Positions 1 through 9,870 of a DNA stretch of 64,000 nt are shown piece after piece; the first letter of the stretch is position 1, and the number at the start of each line of letters is the position of its first letter. The stretch is from Siminovitchia acidinfaciens (lineage in GTDB: Bacteria > Bacillota > Bacilli > Bacillales > Bacillaceae_C): positions 1 through 64,000 of the forward strand of contig NZ_QYTV02000005.1 of assembly GCF_003605385.1 (NCBI RefSeq), given 5' to 3'. Position numbers and translations under genes: made by a program. The notes under the pieces were generated by a model. That model was not told where the DNA came from and made no database searches. It worked only from the letters and a program-made list of their open reading frames with translations.

Positions 1-33
1 GAATACCGAGTTCAGACCTTGAAAGTTGCTTAA
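1..33 (+). CDS. C-terminal tail of IS3-family transposase OrfB (partial)
   Basis: Frame 1 reads EYRVQTLKVA and then TAA. This resembles the usual C-terminus of IS150-group OrfB proteins, which end in a form like SPVEYR-Q-LKAA. Only ten residues are visible, so identity rests on this tail together with the inverted repeat just after it. Whether the transposase is intact cannot be judged here. Confidence 0.6.
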   Translation, partial: EYRVQTLKVA

Positions 34-67
34 TAAAAAATATGTCTAACTTTTCGGGGTCACTTCA
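1..67 (+). mobile_element. Right end of an IS3-family (IS150-like) insertion sequence, truncated by the window edge
   Basis: Only the terminus of the element is in the window. An open frame enters from the left and stops at 31-33. It is followed by a sequence ending GGGGTCACTTCA whose complement, TGACCCCGAAAAGTTAGAC, has the form of IS150-group terminal inverted repeats in Bacillaceae. The element ends near position 67, about 16 bases before the stop codon of the neighbouring sulfurtransferase gene. Family assignment is by recognition of the repeat and of the transposase tail. The left end and any target duplication lie outside the window. Confidence 0.72.
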
Positions 68-82
68 TCTCGCAAGCCCTGT

Positions 83-916
83 CTAAATTTCTCCTTTTTC
101 AACTATATTTTCAGGATAAGAAATCCAATCGGAATAGCTTCCAGCGTAAAGTTTGACCTTGTCAAACCCTGCTTCCATCAACGCAATGACATTAGGAGTG
201 GCGGTCACTCCTGATCCGCAGTACACGATAATCTCATCGCCGGGATTCAGATTGGAAAACCTGTTCATTTGTTCTTCACGGTCTTTCCAAATCCCCGCTT
301 TCAAGCCATCTGTCCATTCACAATTAACAGCTCCTGGTATATGGCCAGGTTTGGCATCCAGCGGTTCAACTTGTCCGAGATATCTTTCCCTTGCCCTTGA
401 ATCGATTATTACAGTGTTTTGATTTTTTATTGCTGATCTGACATCCGAAACATCAGCGATCATGGATTCGTTCAACCGGACCGTGAATTGGACGGGATCA
501 AACTCCAGCTCAATATCAGTTACCGGAAAACCGGCGTCTTCCCAGCCTTTCATACCTTCATCCAGTACATAGACTTCCGGATGGCCCATGTATTTTAATA
601 ACCACCAGAAACGGGAAGCAAAGCAGCCTTCCCCAGCATCGTATGCAACGATTGTCGTTTTATCATTTATGCCTGCTTTTTCAAGCTTTTGTTTAAACTT
701 TTGAATTTCCGGCAGCGGGTGTCTGCCGCCATGTTTTTGGACTTCATCAGACAAATCCTCAGCCAGGTCAAAGTGGACTGCACCTGGAATATGCTTTTCC
801 CAATACGTTCTTTTACCATATGAAGCATCATTCAGAGAATATGTGCAATCTACAATCCGGACATTATTGTCCAAAAGCTTCTCCTTAAGCCATTCCCTTG
901 GCTTAATAAAAAACAT
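83..916 (-). CDS. Sulfurtransferase with two rhodanese domains (3-mercaptopyruvate/thiosulfate type)
   Basis: A 277-residue protein with tandem rhodanese domains, the usual layout of cytoplasmic thiosulfate or 3-mercaptopyruvate sulfurtransferases, which move sulfane sulfur to a thiol acceptor through a cysteine persulfide. The inactive N-terminal domain contains YDAGEGCFASRFWW. The C-terminal domain carries the catalytic loop YCGSGVTATPN, and the CGSGVTA form favours mercaptopyruvate as substrate (inferred). I chose the ATG at 916, which follows GGGGGATAGGATT. The longer frame back to 1033 would overlap dynA. It sits 22 bases after dynA and is probably co-transcribed with it. Confidence 0.88.
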   Translation of the reverse strand: MFFIKPREWLKEKLLDNNVRIVDCTYSLNDASYGKRTYWEKHIPGAVHFDLAEDLSDEVQKHGGRHPLPEIQKFKQKLEKAGINDKTTIVAYDAGEGCFASRFWWLLKYMGHPEVYVLDEGMKGWEDAGFPVTDIELEFDPVQFTVRLNESMIADVSDVRSAIKNQNTVIIDSRARERYLGQVEPLDAKPGHIPGAVNCEWTDGLKAGIWKDREEQMNRFSNLNPGDEIIVYCGSGVTATPNVIALMEAGFDKVKLYAGSYSDWISYPENIVEKGEI

Positions 917-938
917 AATCCTATCCCCCTTCGGAAAG

Positions 939-3900
939 TCATTCATCTGCAGATAGAGATTTTCGAATTTCCTTCCAATGGCCGATTTTATTATTATCTT
1001 CGATTGCGAGCAGCCATGCATCGTATTGACCATTGATATCGTCTTTGATGTTTCTTATCAAGTTATCAAATTCGGCCGCAAGTACTTCCTGGTAGTGCTC
1101 ATCCAATTTTGAAGTACCTTGTTGTAAATACTCGTCAGCTAGAGGGGAAAGAAGCTCTTCCAACGATTCTTCCATTAATTTCTTTTCATTTTTTTCAAAA
1201 AAGGCTTTTGGATTCCTAAAGTATTTGTACGCAGCGGCAAAATATTTCCGGTCAATCTCCTTAAAAGCCGGGATAAAATCAAGTGTATCTGCCTGGCCGA
1301 TTTCAGGGACCGAGACCATCAAGTTTTCATCCACGGACTGAATGTCCCTATAAATCTGCTCGAATCGTTCTTTAAGCAACTTTGTAGCAAAATGCTCAAT
1401 TCGTAAAGAAGTCGCACGCAGCTCCTGAGCAAAATCAAAGCCAGAGGCTTCCAAATAATCTTCCAAAGCATTTTTCAATGAATCTCGTCCGCCATTTTGC
1501 AAGGCCGCGGGGTTAAAAGCTTCCTTAAAAAAGTCCGGCAGCCTATAAAAGACCCTTTGCTTAACATAATGGACGAGCTCCCGAACCTCTTGCGAAAGCC
1601 TATCAGGCATTGCCGCCTTTCCAATGCTGCCGAGCCATTCATTGAGCTCGGCTCTAGTTTTAATGAGGGCGCTCTTACGTGCAGCTTTCTTGGATTCGTC
1701 CTCATCAACCGAAGCAATCATTCGATCAAGCATATTTAATGCACGCTCATATTCCGCCTCAGCGGATTGAATCGCCATTTTCGCCAAATCATGCTCCAGG
1801 AAGTGTGAGAATGCATTAGTAAATTCTGCTATATTGGATATTTCCCTGGTTTCTTGCGATTGAGCCAACTTGCTGGACAAACCAAAGATCCTAGGGAAAC
1901 GGATGCCATAATCCGTCAGTTGACTTCTGACATATGTCAATACGTCATTAACTTCATCATCGGAAGAGGCGAGGTCAATGGCGTTGACAAGAAAGAACAT
2001 TTTATCAAGTTCAAAAGCATCTTTCACCCGGCCGAGTTGGATCAGGAATTCTCTATCCGCTTTTGAAAATGCATGATTGTAGTAGGTCACAAAAAGAATC
2101 GCATCAGAATTTTTTATATAATTGAATGCTACACCTGTATGCCTTGCATTGATTGAATCTGCACCAGGTGTGTCTACAAGTGTGACTCCTTTCCTAGTAA
2201 AGTCACAATCATAATATAGATCAATCAGTTCAACAAAACATGACTGTGATTCGTTTGCGACAAACCCCTGGAAATCATCAATTCCAGTAATGATGGACTC
2301 GCCGAGCCTGCTTGAAAATTGTTCATATCCCGACTTAAATGCACTCAAGAAAGAAAGGTGGACCTTCTCCTTCCCTTCTCCTTCTTTTTGAGAAAGAACT
2401 GAAGGGATAAGTCTAAACGCTTCTTCAAGCGTCTGACATTCCTTTCCGAAAAGCCGTAATGATTGTTTGACGTCTGCCAGCAGGTCATCCTGTTCTTTTA
2501 ACCGCACTAAAGCTGTGCCATGCGGATAGTTTTCAGTAGGTGGGCAAATGCGGTTTATTGCTGCCGTTGTCGGGTTCGGCGACACAGGAAGAACCTTTTC
2601 TCCGAGCATTGCATTGGCAAACGACGATTTCCCGGCACTGAATGCACCGAACAGAGCAATGGTGTAATTGTTGTGATTAAGGCGCGACGCCTTCTGATCG
2701 AGCTGTTCCGTAATTCTCTCAAAACCTTTTTCTTTTGAAAAATATGAGACAGCCATATTGAGCTTGCGAATGATCTCTTTTTGAGGAAGTATTTCGTCTT
2801 CCTCTTGAACAGGGTTCAATGGTTCAATCTGATTTAATTCCGTTGAATTGATTTCAAATTCGAACGACTCTTTATCGTAAACATTGACATCTTTATTTAA
2901 TTGCTCCCACACACGCCGAAGTTTTTCTAGATTCTCATCTTCTCCGCCCGTCGGCTCTTCGATAATGTTAGCTTTATCCGCATAATGTTCGTCAAGCTTA
3001 CTAAGCTCTTTGAGGGCATCGGCCACTTTTACAACATCAGCTTCAACGGACTGGACAGCTTCCATTTCTTTCTTTGCTTTTTCTTCAATGGCTCCCGCTA
3101 TCTGTTCCTTTAATCGATCAGACTGAATAATTGCGGCCCTTTTTAACTGATTGGCCAATCCTTCCGTGTAGTTAAGCACATATTCACCTGTTACACGTGC
3201 ACCTTTATTGATGACCGAATACAGCAGGTCATCTTCAAAATCAACTTTTAGGCTTTGGGCCTGGGATTCAAAATCTCCCCTTGAAAGTGAGCTTTCCTGA
3301 AGCTTTTTGGCCATCAGTTCGCGCAAATGCCACTCCAGCTGCAATTCCACTTGATGTCGGACACTGTCAGCAAATGCTTTGAGGCGTACGGACCTTTCTT
3401 CCTCGGTCTTTTTCCTGCTCATAAAAAAGCCGATCTTGAAATCAGGCTGTGCGGATTCCAAGAAACTTTCCGCCTGCTGCCTTATTTCGTATGGCATCAA
3501 GTAAGCGTTCTTTAGCAGCTGTTCCCTTTCTTCTTCAAAGTCTTCAATCCATTTCTCTGCCTTATTAGACAGGCTCTTAATTTTGTCCTGGAGACGCTCT
3601 CGTTCATTGAATATGCGGGTAATCTCCTCTTCTTCCAACCCTTTAATGATCTCCATATACGGATGGGCAGCCAGCATCTTTTCTTCTTCAAGCCAATTCC
3701 GATGCTCTTCTATCATTTGGTGAAAAGCCACTTCGATGGTGTTGCTCATCCAGTTTTCGTGATTGGCAATGGCATCGTGGATCAGTGACTTTACATCCTG
3801 GAATTCATTGAACACGTGAGTCGGGTTTTTTAATGTAGTGAAGAAGATTTCTTCCGGGTAGACATTCCATGCTGCAAATGATTCACGGACCGAGCGTTTG

Positions 3901-4595
3901 AATTCCTCGAAAGGAAGCTCGTCATCATTATGTTTGTCAATTTGATTGATAATCAAATACAGTTTGACACCATGCTGCAATAAATTTTTAGTATATAAGA
4001 AATTCAGTTCAGACTGTACGTGATGATAGTCCATCACATAAAAAACGATATCCGCCAAATGAAGGGCCGATTCTGTTGATATCCGGTGGGCATCATCCGT
4101 CGAATCAACCCCAGGCGTATCCATAACAGTAATCCCCGGCGGAAGCTTGGAGTCCGGCTTTCCTATTTCAACCTCAATCACTTCTCCACTTTTACAAAAC
4201 TCTTTCACAGTGTCGAAATCATAAGGGGCTTTAAATAAGAGCGGTTTCTCATCCTTATAATATACTTTTGCAAATTCTTCTTCTGCATCATGAACCTTTA
4301 CGAGATTGGCACTCGTTGGAATCGGGCTCGACGGAAGAATTTGTTCACCGATCAATGCATTGATCATAGTTGATTTTCCAGCTGAAAAATGACCGCTGAA
4401 GGCGGTAATAAATTCTTTTTCATACATTTTTTTGAGCAGCTTGGCTGCTTTTTCAGCACGTTCTGAATCGCCATTTTGCTGAAATCTCTCTAACAGCGTA
4501 AGTGCTTTTTTAAGCTGCACTTCATTTATGGATCTTTCCATTACCTGTACCATCCTGTTGACAATCCCCTTACTTTTTCTTTTCCTATCTCCCAT
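939..4595 (-). CDS. dynA: Double dynamin-like GTPase DynA (YpbR)
   Basis: About 1218 residues, like B. subtilis DynA (1193), a fused two-headed bacterial dynamin that tethers and fuses membranes and helps cells tolerate phage and membrane damage. Two GTPase heads are visible. Head 1 has P-loop GHFSAGKST near residue 70, then DTPGVDST and NQID. Head 2 has GAFSAGKSS near residue 650, then DTPGADS and NAID. Long helical, charged stalk segments follow each head. Start choice is uncertain: ATG codons at 4595, 4553 and 4541 are all possible, and the one at 4553 has AAGGGG about 12 bases upstream. It neighbours bpsB, as in B. subtilis. Confidence 0.93.
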   Translation of the reverse strand: MGDRKRKSKGIVNRMVQVMERSINEVQLKKALTLLERFQQNGDSERAEKAAKLLKKMYEKEFITAFSGHFSAGKSTMINALIGEQILPSSPIPTSANLVKVHDAEEEFAKVYYKDEKPLLFKAPYDFDTVKEFCKSGEVIEVEIGKPDSKLPPGITVMDTPGVDSTDDAHRISTESALHLADIVFYVMDYHHVQSELNFLYTKNLLQHGVKLYLIINQIDKHNDDELPFEEFKRSVRESFAAWNVYPEEIFFTTLKNPTHVFNEFQDVKSLIHDAIANHENWMSNTIEVAFHQMIEEHRNWLEEEKMLAAHPYMEIIKGLEEEEITRIFNERERLQDKIKSLSNKAEKWIEDFEEEREQLLKNAYLMPYEIRQQAESFLESAQPDFKIGFFMSRKKTEEERSVRLKAFADSVRHQVELQLEWHLRELMAKKLQESSLSRGDFESQAQSLKVDFEDDLLYSVINKGARVTGEYVLNYTEGLANQLKRAAIIQSDRLKEQIAGAIEEKAKKEMEAVQSVEADVVKVADALKELSKLDEHYADKANIIEEPTGGEDENLEKLRRVWEQLNKDVNVYDKESFEFEINSTELNQIEPLNPVQEEDEILPQKEIIRKLNMAVSYFSKEKGFERITEQLDQKASRLNHNNYTIALFGAFSAGKSSFANAMLGEKVLPVSPNPTTAAINRICPPTENYPHGTALVRLKEQDDLLADVKQSLRLFGKECQTLEEAFRLIPSVLSQKEGEGKEKVHLSFLSAFKSGYEQFSSRLGESIITGIDDFQGFVANESQSCFVELIDLYYDCDFTRKGVTLVDTPGADSINARHTGVAFNYIKNSDAILFVTYYNHAFSKADREFLIQLGRVKDAFELDKMFFLVNAIDLASSDDEVNDVLTYVRSQLTDYGIRFPRIFGLSSKLAQSQETREISNIAEFTNAFSHFLEHDLAKMAIQSAEAEYERALNMLDRMIASVDEDESKKAARKSALIKTRAELNEWLGSIGKAAMPDRLSQEVRELVHYVKQRVFYRLPDFFKEAFNPAALQNGGRDSLKNALEDYLEASGFDFAQELRATSLRIEHFATKLLKERFEQIYRDIQSVDENLMVSVPEIGQADTLDFIPAFKEIDRKYFAAAYKYFRNPKAFFEKNEKKLMEESLEELLSPLADEYLQQGTSKLDEHYQEVLAAEFDNLIRNIKDDINGQYDAWLLAIEDNNKIGHWKEIRKSLSADE

Positions 4596-4642
4596 TTTAC
4601 CTAATTAATCGCCATTTTCATATAGCCTGGCTCAAACTTATA

Positions 4643-5170
4643 CTAACGGGTACGATAATCGGTATGTTCACGTAGAGCTTTTTCCTCCGCTGGAATCCTA
4701 ACAGCCAGGATGAGACGATTCAAAATAAAAAAGATGACCATAGTCAAGTAGGCCTGAAAAATGAGAGGTATGAGGATTAATTCAGTGGTGACGATCAGGT
4801 AATTTGGGTGTTTAATATATTTGAACGGCCCCTTGTTTACCGATTTCGCCCCCGGGAGCACGATAATCTTTGTATTCCAATACTTCCCTAGCGTTAAGAT
4901 GACCCAAACTCTAGCTGCCTGTGCCAACAGGAAAACAAACAAAAGCATCACCCAGTATGGACTGATTGTACGATTGAAAATATTTATTTCTATGATTAGT
5001 GTAATAAAAAATCCGATATGCAGGAGGACCATGAAAGTATAATGCTTTTCTCCATACTCCTTGCCGCCGCGCTCTTTCATCCAGCGCTCATTCCTTCTTG
5101 CCAACACAAGTTCAAACAAGCGCTGAAGGATGACAACAGTCAAGAAAATAGTCAGGAACATCATTCCCAC
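4643..5170 (-). CDS. bpsB: Alkylpyrone O-methyltransferase BpsB (YpbQ), isoprenylcysteine methyltransferase-like membrane protein
   Basis: A 175-residue membrane protein of the ICMT/YpbQ family. In B. subtilis it methylates the alkylpyrones made by the adjacent type III polyketide synthase. Several hydrophobic segments are visible. The C-terminal half carries FKYIKHPNYLIV and a late RIPAEEKAL, typical of the SAM-binding region of ICMT-like enzymes. The start is a GTG at 5170, or more likely the ATG at 5164 that overlaps the bpsA stop codon and lies 5 bases after AGGTGG. This implies translational coupling with bpsA. Confidence 0.9.
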   Translation of the reverse strand: MGMMFLTIFLTVVILQRLFELVLARRNERWMKERGGKEYGEKHYTFMVLLHIGFFITLIIEINIFNRTISPYWVMLLFVFLLAQAARVWVILTLGKYWNTKIIVLPGAKSVNKGPFKYIKHPNYLIVTTELILIPLIFQAYLTMVIFFILNRLILAVRIPAEEKALREHTDYRTR

Positions 5171-6243
5171 CTGACCAATAGAAGCTCTGAACTGAAACCT
5201 GGCCCAAGAGCAGTGATGATACCATATTCCCCGCCTTTAACATCTTTACGCAGAAATTGTTCGAGGACAAATAAAACTGAAGCAGATGACATATTCCCAT
5301 AATCTCGAAGGACATTTAAAGATTCCGCTGTCTTTCCTTCGGGGAGCTGTAAAGCTTCCTCATAGGCCATAATTACTTTTTTTCCTCCGGGATGAGCGAT
5401 AAAATGTTCGACGTCACTTATTGCCATTTGTTGTTCTTCCAAAAATCCCGATACGTTGGGCTCAAGCCAATTCTCTATGATAGACGGGATACTCTTTGAA
5501 AACACTACAAATAAGCCCTCATTCTTAATGTCCCAGCCCATCACATCAAGGGAATCATTCAGCAAAGTGGATTTTGTATCAATCACTTTTGGCAGCGGGC
5601 GACTGTTCAATGATCGACAATCAGCTTCTGAACCTACGACAAGTGCGGCGGCAGCCCCATCGGCAAAAAGAGAGGTTCCGATCAAATTGCTTTTTGAAAG
5701 ATCGGCTTTCTGGAAAGTCAGACTGCAAAGTTCAACGGCTACGACAAGTACTTTGGCGGAAGGGAATGCGCGGCAATACTCATTGGCCCTGGAAAGACCA
5801 GCCGCTCCTCCAGCACAGCCCAATCCCCAAATAGGAATTCTTTTCATATGCCTGGAAAACGGAAGCGCATTCATAATTCTTGCATCAAGACTCGGTGTAG
5901 CAAGTCCCGTAGTACATACCATGATAATCGCATCAATTTCGCCGTATTCCACCTTAGATTGAAGTAATGAGGACGTTAGGCAGTTATCAATGGCCTCGAT
6001 AGAAAGCTCCACCGCCGACTCAATAAAGGCATCATTTTTTTCCGAAAACGAATGATCGTTTTGGTACCATTCAATATTTTTGGCAATATGCCTCTTTTCT
6101 ATTTCACCATTGTGGAAAACCTTTAGCAGCCGTTCTATGTTATTGGCCGATTGTGAAAAAAGATGCCTGGCAAATTCCATGGCATCTTTTTGTGTAATTT
6201 CATTTTGAGGGACTCCTGTTCCGACTGACAGAATGTACGGCAT
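5161..6243 (-). CDS. bpsA: Type III polyketide synthase BpsA (BcsA), alkylpyrone synthase
   Basis: A 360-residue chalcone-synthase-like enzyme. In B. subtilis BpsA condenses long-chain acyl-CoA with malonyl-CoA to triketide alkylpyrones. The catalytic triad is complete: Cys143 in GLGCAGGAAG, His284 in FIAHPGGKK and Asn317 in DYGNMSSAS. The ATG at 6243 follows GGGGATATTCAT. The gene lies 39 bases after aroA in the same direction with no convincing terminator between, so part of its transcription may come from the aromatic operon. bpsB overlaps its 3' end. Confidence 0.95.
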   Translation of the reverse strand: MPYILSVGTGVPQNEITQKDAMEFARHLFSQSANNIERLLKVFHNGEIEKRHIAKNIEWYQNDHSFSEKNDAFIESAVELSIEAIDNCLTSSLLQSKVEYGEIDAIIMVCTTGLATPSLDARIMNALPFSRHMKRIPIWGLGCAGGAAGLSRANEYCRAFPSAKVLVVAVELCSLTFQKADLSKSNLIGTSLFADGAAAALVVGSEADCRSLNSRPLPKVIDTKSTLLNDSLDVMGWDIKNEGLFVVFSKSIPSIIENWLEPNVSGFLEEQQMAISDVEHFIAHPGGKKVIMAYEEALQLPEGKTAESLNVLRDYGNMSSASVLFVLEQFLRKDVKGGEYGIITALGPGFSSELLLVRWE

Positions 6244-6282
6244 ATGAATATCCCCTTTCTTTCTTTCCCATTTATGAGAAAG

Positions 6283-7572
6283 TCAGGATTTCAATTCTTT
6301 TAGATGTTGAAAGAAATTCGGATATGATATGGAGATGGCTTCGCTGTTCTCGATGACAGTCTCGCCTTTTGCAATACACGAGGCAATTGCAAGCATCATC
6401 CCGATACGGTGGTCCCCATGACTATTGACAACTGCAGGCAGGAGTTCCGTACCGCCATGGATAATCATACCGTCTTCTGTTGCTTCAATTTTTGCACCCA
6501 TTTTAGAAAGTTCATCGACGACAGTATCAATACGGTTTGTCTCTTTTACCTTCAGTTCGGCCGCATCTTTAATTACGGTTCTCCCTTTCGCTTGGGTAGC
6601 TGCCAATGCGATAATCGGAATTTCATCGATCAATCTCGGGATAATATCCCCGCCGATTTCTATTCCCTTCAAAACTGAAGTTTTGATAGTGATATCGGCT
6701 ACAGGTTCAAAATTATTTGAATCAGTTTCTTCTATTAATATATCCGCGCCCATTTCTTCCAGCACTTCTAGTATTCCTGTTCTGGTAGGGTTTATTCCTA
6801 CATTTTTGATTTTAAGCTCACTATTTGGAACAATCGCACCCGCTATAAGGAAAAAGGCCGCCGAAGATATATCTCCAGGTACTTGTATAGTTGTGCCTTT
6901 TAAATCTTGTTTTCCTTTAATAGTTGTTTTTAATCCATCCACTTCCACCTGACAGCCAAACGCCGTTAGCATTCTTTCAGTGTGGTCGCGCGATGTCTGC
7001 GGTTCAATGACCGTCGTCGTCCCTTCAGCTTGGAGACCGGCCAACAAAATTGCTGATTTGACCTGTGCACTGGCAACAGGGGATGCGTAATCAATCCCTT
7101 CAAGCCCGCCACCTCTTATGCTGATCGGGGCAAAACTGCCATTTTCACGGCCATCTATTTTCGCTCCCATTTGTCTAAGCGGCCGTGCAACCCTGTCCAT
7201 TGGCCTATTGGTTATGGAATCATCTCCAATGAGACAAGTGTGAAAAGGGGCCCCGGCCAAAATTCCGAGCATTAATCGAATGGTCGTTCCTGAATTTCCT
7301 ACATCAAGAATTTCATGAGGCTCTTTTAATCCGTCAAACCCGGTTCCGTCAATCTCCACATATTCGCCTTCTTGACTGATCTGAACACCAAGCTTCCGGA
7401 AACAATCAATCGTATTTAAGCAATCATCCCCAGTAAGCAGGCCATGTACCTTAGTCTTTCCATCGGCAATTGCACCGAGCATGACAGCCCGGTGAGAAAT
7501 TGATTTATCACCAGGCACTCGAAAAGTGCCGCTCAATTGAATATCGCCTTCTGTTTTTAATGATATTGTCAA
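6283..7572 (-). CDS. aroA: 3-phosphoshikimate 1-carboxyvinyltransferase (EPSP synthase); aroE in B. subtilis naming
   Basis: A 429-residue EPSP synthase joining shikimate-3-phosphate and PEP, the sixth shikimate pathway step. Visible signatures are [14 protein letters not shown] at the N-terminus, [16 protein letters not shown] near residue 93 and a late GDHRIGMM. The GNSGTT form belongs to the class II type found in Bacillus. The start is TTG at 7572, behind GGGGGAAAGTCCG; this ribosome-binding site overlaps the tyrA stop codon, so translation is probably coupled. It is the last shikimate gene of the aroC-hisC-tyrA-aroA unit. Confidence 0.96.
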   Translation of the reverse strand: MTISLKTEGDIQLSGTFRVPGDKSISHRAVMLGAIADGKTKVHGLLTGDDCLNTIDCFRKLGVQISQEGEYVEIDGTGFDGLKEPHEILDVGNSGTTIRLMLGILAGAPFHTCLIGDDSITNRPMDRVARPLRQMGAKIDGRENGSFAPISIRGGGLEGIDYASPVASAQVKSAILLAGLQAEGTTTVIEPQTSRDHTERMLTAFGCQVEVDGLKTTIKGKQDLKGTTIQVPGDISSAAFFLIAGAIVPNSELKIKNVGINPTRTGILEVLEEMGADILIEETDSNNFEPVADITIKTSVLKGIEIGGDIIPRLIDEIPIIALAATQAKGRTVIKDAAELKVKETNRIDTVVDELSKMGAKIEATEDGMIIHGGTELLPAVVNSHGDHRIGMMLAIASCIAKGETVIENSEAISISYPNFFQHLKELKS

Positions 7573-7584
7573 CGGACTTTCCCC

Positions 7585-8688
7585 CTACATATTTAAATAG
7601 GTCTCAAAATCATTTTGTTTTAGGCAATCATTTGCTTTTTCTCTGTCTTCCTCTGTTTGGAAGCTTAACCGAAGCACCCCGAAAACATCTTCACGTGCTT
7701 CGAGGATTCGGATATTTGTCAAACTGATTCGTTCTTCGGCCAATAATGTGGTGACATGGGATATGATCCCTGGCGTATCGAGAACATCGACATACAAGTC
7801 GTAAAAAGCATCGATTGCACCTCTTGCACGGACAGGAAGTGAATCCCTGTATTTTTTTGCATCAGAAAAATAATTATACAAGTTGTTTTCATCGCTTTCC
7901 TGGACAAGAGTTTTAACAAAGTGCATCTCCTCTATCCATTCATCGATGAGGGAAAGCAGACTCGATTGGTTATGTTTGACGATATCTCTCCACATGGCGG
8001 GACTGCTTGAAGCAATACGGGTAATATCCCGGAAACCGCCGGCAGCAAGCCAACGGACGCGTTCATTTTCCCCCGCATGACTTTCCACCTGGCGAACAAT
8101 GCTCGCAGCAATCAAATGAGGCAGATGGCTTACAACCCCCGTTACCATGTCATGCTCCTCCGGCTCCATGACGACAAAGTTTGCCTCTGTCCCTTTCAGC
8201 CAGTTTTTCAATTCGGACAATTTTTTTTCCTCTATATCTGAAGTTGGAGTCAATATATAAAATGCATTTTCAAATAAATGTTCCCTGGCGCTTCCAGCTC
8301 CGGATTTATGGGAACCGGCCATTGGGTGGCCACCGATGAATACAGCCCCTTTTTCACGCAACACTGCCGATTTTTGCATTATTTTTGCCTTAGTGCTGCC
8401 GACATCAGTAATGATTGCTTCCGGTTTTAACGGCAAATCAGCCAACTGATAGATCTTTTGTTCCACTTCCTCAACCGGACAGGCTAGAATAATCAAATCA
8501 CTAGATATTGCTTCACTTTCAAAAGAGTCTGCACACATATCAATAATGTTCATTTTTGCAGCCAATCTGCAATTTTCTTCATTCAAATCATAGCCGATAA
8601 TATAAGCATCGGGATGTTCCTTTTTAATGGCTAATGCAATTGAGCCGCCAATCAGCCCCACCCCGATTATTAAAACTCGTCTGTCCAA
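7585..8688 (-). CDS. tyrA: Prephenate dehydrogenase
   Basis: A 367-residue NAD-dependent enzyme converting prephenate to 4-hydroxyphenylpyruvate, the committed step to tyrosine. The nucleotide fold begins with IIGVGLIGGS at residues 7-16. HPMAGSHKSG is the conserved prephenate dehydrogenase segment. A C-terminal ACT domain from about residue 295 (DTPGIISHVTTLLAE) suggests amino acid feedback control, as known for B. subtilis TyrA. The start is TTG at 8688 behind GAGAGGAAAATAGAAC. Its position under a tyrosine T-box fits its role. Confidence 0.96.
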   Translation of the reverse strand: MDRRVLIIGVGLIGGSIALAIKKEHPDAYIIGYDLNEENCRLAAKMNIIDMCADSFESEAISSDLIILACPVEEVEQKIYQLADLPLKPEAIITDVGSTKAKIMQKSAVLREKGAVFIGGHPMAGSHKSGAGSAREHLFENAFYILTPTSDIEEKKLSELKNWLKGTEANFVVMEPEEHDMVTGVVSHLPHLIAASIVRQVESHAGENERVRWLAAGGFRDITRIASSSPAMWRDIVKHNQSSLLSLIDEWIEEMHFVKTLVQESDENNLYNYFSDAKKYRDSLPVRARGAIDAFYDLYVDVLDTPGIISHVTTLLAEERISLTNIRILEAREDVFGVLRLSFQTEEDREKANDCLKQNDFETYLNM

Positions 8689-8711
8689 GTTCTATTTTCC
8701 TCTCTGTCTTT

Positions 8712-9794
8712 CTAGTGTGCGACTAGGACCATTTTTCCAATCAATTCAAATAGCTCCCTGTTTTCTTCCTCTGTTCCGACTGTGATACGGACACCGTTCG
8801 GAAACGGTCTTACAGTAAAACCTCTTTCCAATAAGTATTGGAAGACACCCATACTTTCTTTTCCGGGGAAAGAGACAAATATAAAATTCCCTTGGGAAGG
8901 ATAAAATTCTATATTATGCCGCCCGCAAAATTCGTAATATTTTTGAAGCTCGAGTGCATTTGCACTGACACTCTTTTCAACAAAGTCCAAATCTTTCAAT
9001 GCAGCAAGAGCGGCTTGTTGCGCGAGTACTGATGTATTGAACGGCAATCTGACAACCTCCAATTGCTGTATGAAGGAGGCAGCTCCAATTCCATAGCCAA
9101 TACGGAATGCCGCAAGCCCGAAGGCTTTAGAGAAAGTCCGCAATACCATTAGATTGTCGTACTTTTTAAGAAGTGGAATCGTTTCAGGATAATCATCCGC
9201 CGTTACGTACTCATAATAGGCCTCATCCATGACAACTAGAACGTTGGACGGTACAGCCCGTAGAAATTGTTCAAGTTCTTTGTCATCCACATACGTCCCG
9301 GTTGGATTATTCGGGTTACAAATCCAAACGACCTGGGTGTTATCATCTATTTTTTCAGCCATCGCCGGCAGATTATGACGTCCATCTTTCAAAGGCACTT
9401 CACGGATTTCTGCGTTTTGTACAACAGCATTATGGCGATATTGTGGAAAAGTTCCTGACGCCATGACAGTGTTGGAGTTTTCATCCAGCAAGGCTCTACT
9501 GATAATTTGAATCATTTCATCCAGGCCGCTGGAAAAGATCAATTGATCTTCTTTCACTCCCGTGTACTCCGCAACTTCTTTTCTAAGTGTTGCCGCTGCT
9601 CCATCCGGATAGATTGCGAAATTATCTATGGATGAAATCGCATCGCTCACAAGCTGAGAAGTTCCGTATGGATTTTCGTTTGATGCAAGCTTGACAATTT
9701 TCTCCAACCCATATTCCCGCTTTACTTCATCACTTGATTTTCCAGGGGCGTAAGCTTTTAAAGACAACAATTGGGGTCTTACTTTTATGTTCAT
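8712..9794 (-). CDS. hisC: Histidinol-phosphate aminotransferase, also aromatic aminotransferase
   Basis: A 360-residue PLP enzyme of fold type I. Visible are LASNENPYG near the N-terminus, CNPNNPTGTYV, and the lysine of LRTFSKAFGLA near residue 222 that binds PLP. In Bacillus HisC acts in histidine synthesis and also transaminates 4-hydroxyphenylpyruvate and phenylpyruvate, which explains its place next to tyrA. The start is the ATG at 9794 with GGTGGGATAACG upstream. It follows aroC by 76 bases; in B. subtilis hisC follows the trp genes, which are absent here. Confidence 0.95.
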   Translation of the reverse strand: MNIKVRPQLLSLKAYAPGKSSDEVKREYGLEKIVKLASNENPYGTSQLVSDAISSIDNFAIYPDGAAATLRKEVAEYTGVKEDQLIFSSGLDEMIQIISRALLDENSNTVMASGTFPQYRHNAVVQNAEIREVPLKDGRHNLPAMAEKIDDNTQVVWICNPNNPTGTYVDDKELEQFLRAVPSNVLVVMDEAYYEYVTADDYPETIPLLKKYDNLMVLRTFSKAFGLAAFRIGYGIGAASFIQQLEVVRLPFNTSVLAQQAALAALKDLDFVEKSVSANALELQKYYEFCGRHNIEFYPSQGNFIFVSFPGKESMGVFQYLLERGFTVRPFPNGVRITVGTEEENRELFELIGKMVLVAH

Positions 9795-9870
9795 CGTTAT
9801 CCCACCTTATATTGATTGTTAAGGTTCAGCAGCGCCTGTTGCAAGCAGAACAAGCGCAGCAACTTTTCTC

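Noticed and set aside
5456-5962. Plus-strand frame of 168 codons inside bpsA
   Set aside because: Antisense to a complete type III polyketide synthase with an intact triad; no start signal.
6425-6952. Plus-strand frame of 175 codons inside aroA
   Set aside because: Antisense to the EPSP synthase gene, an open frame produced by codon bias.
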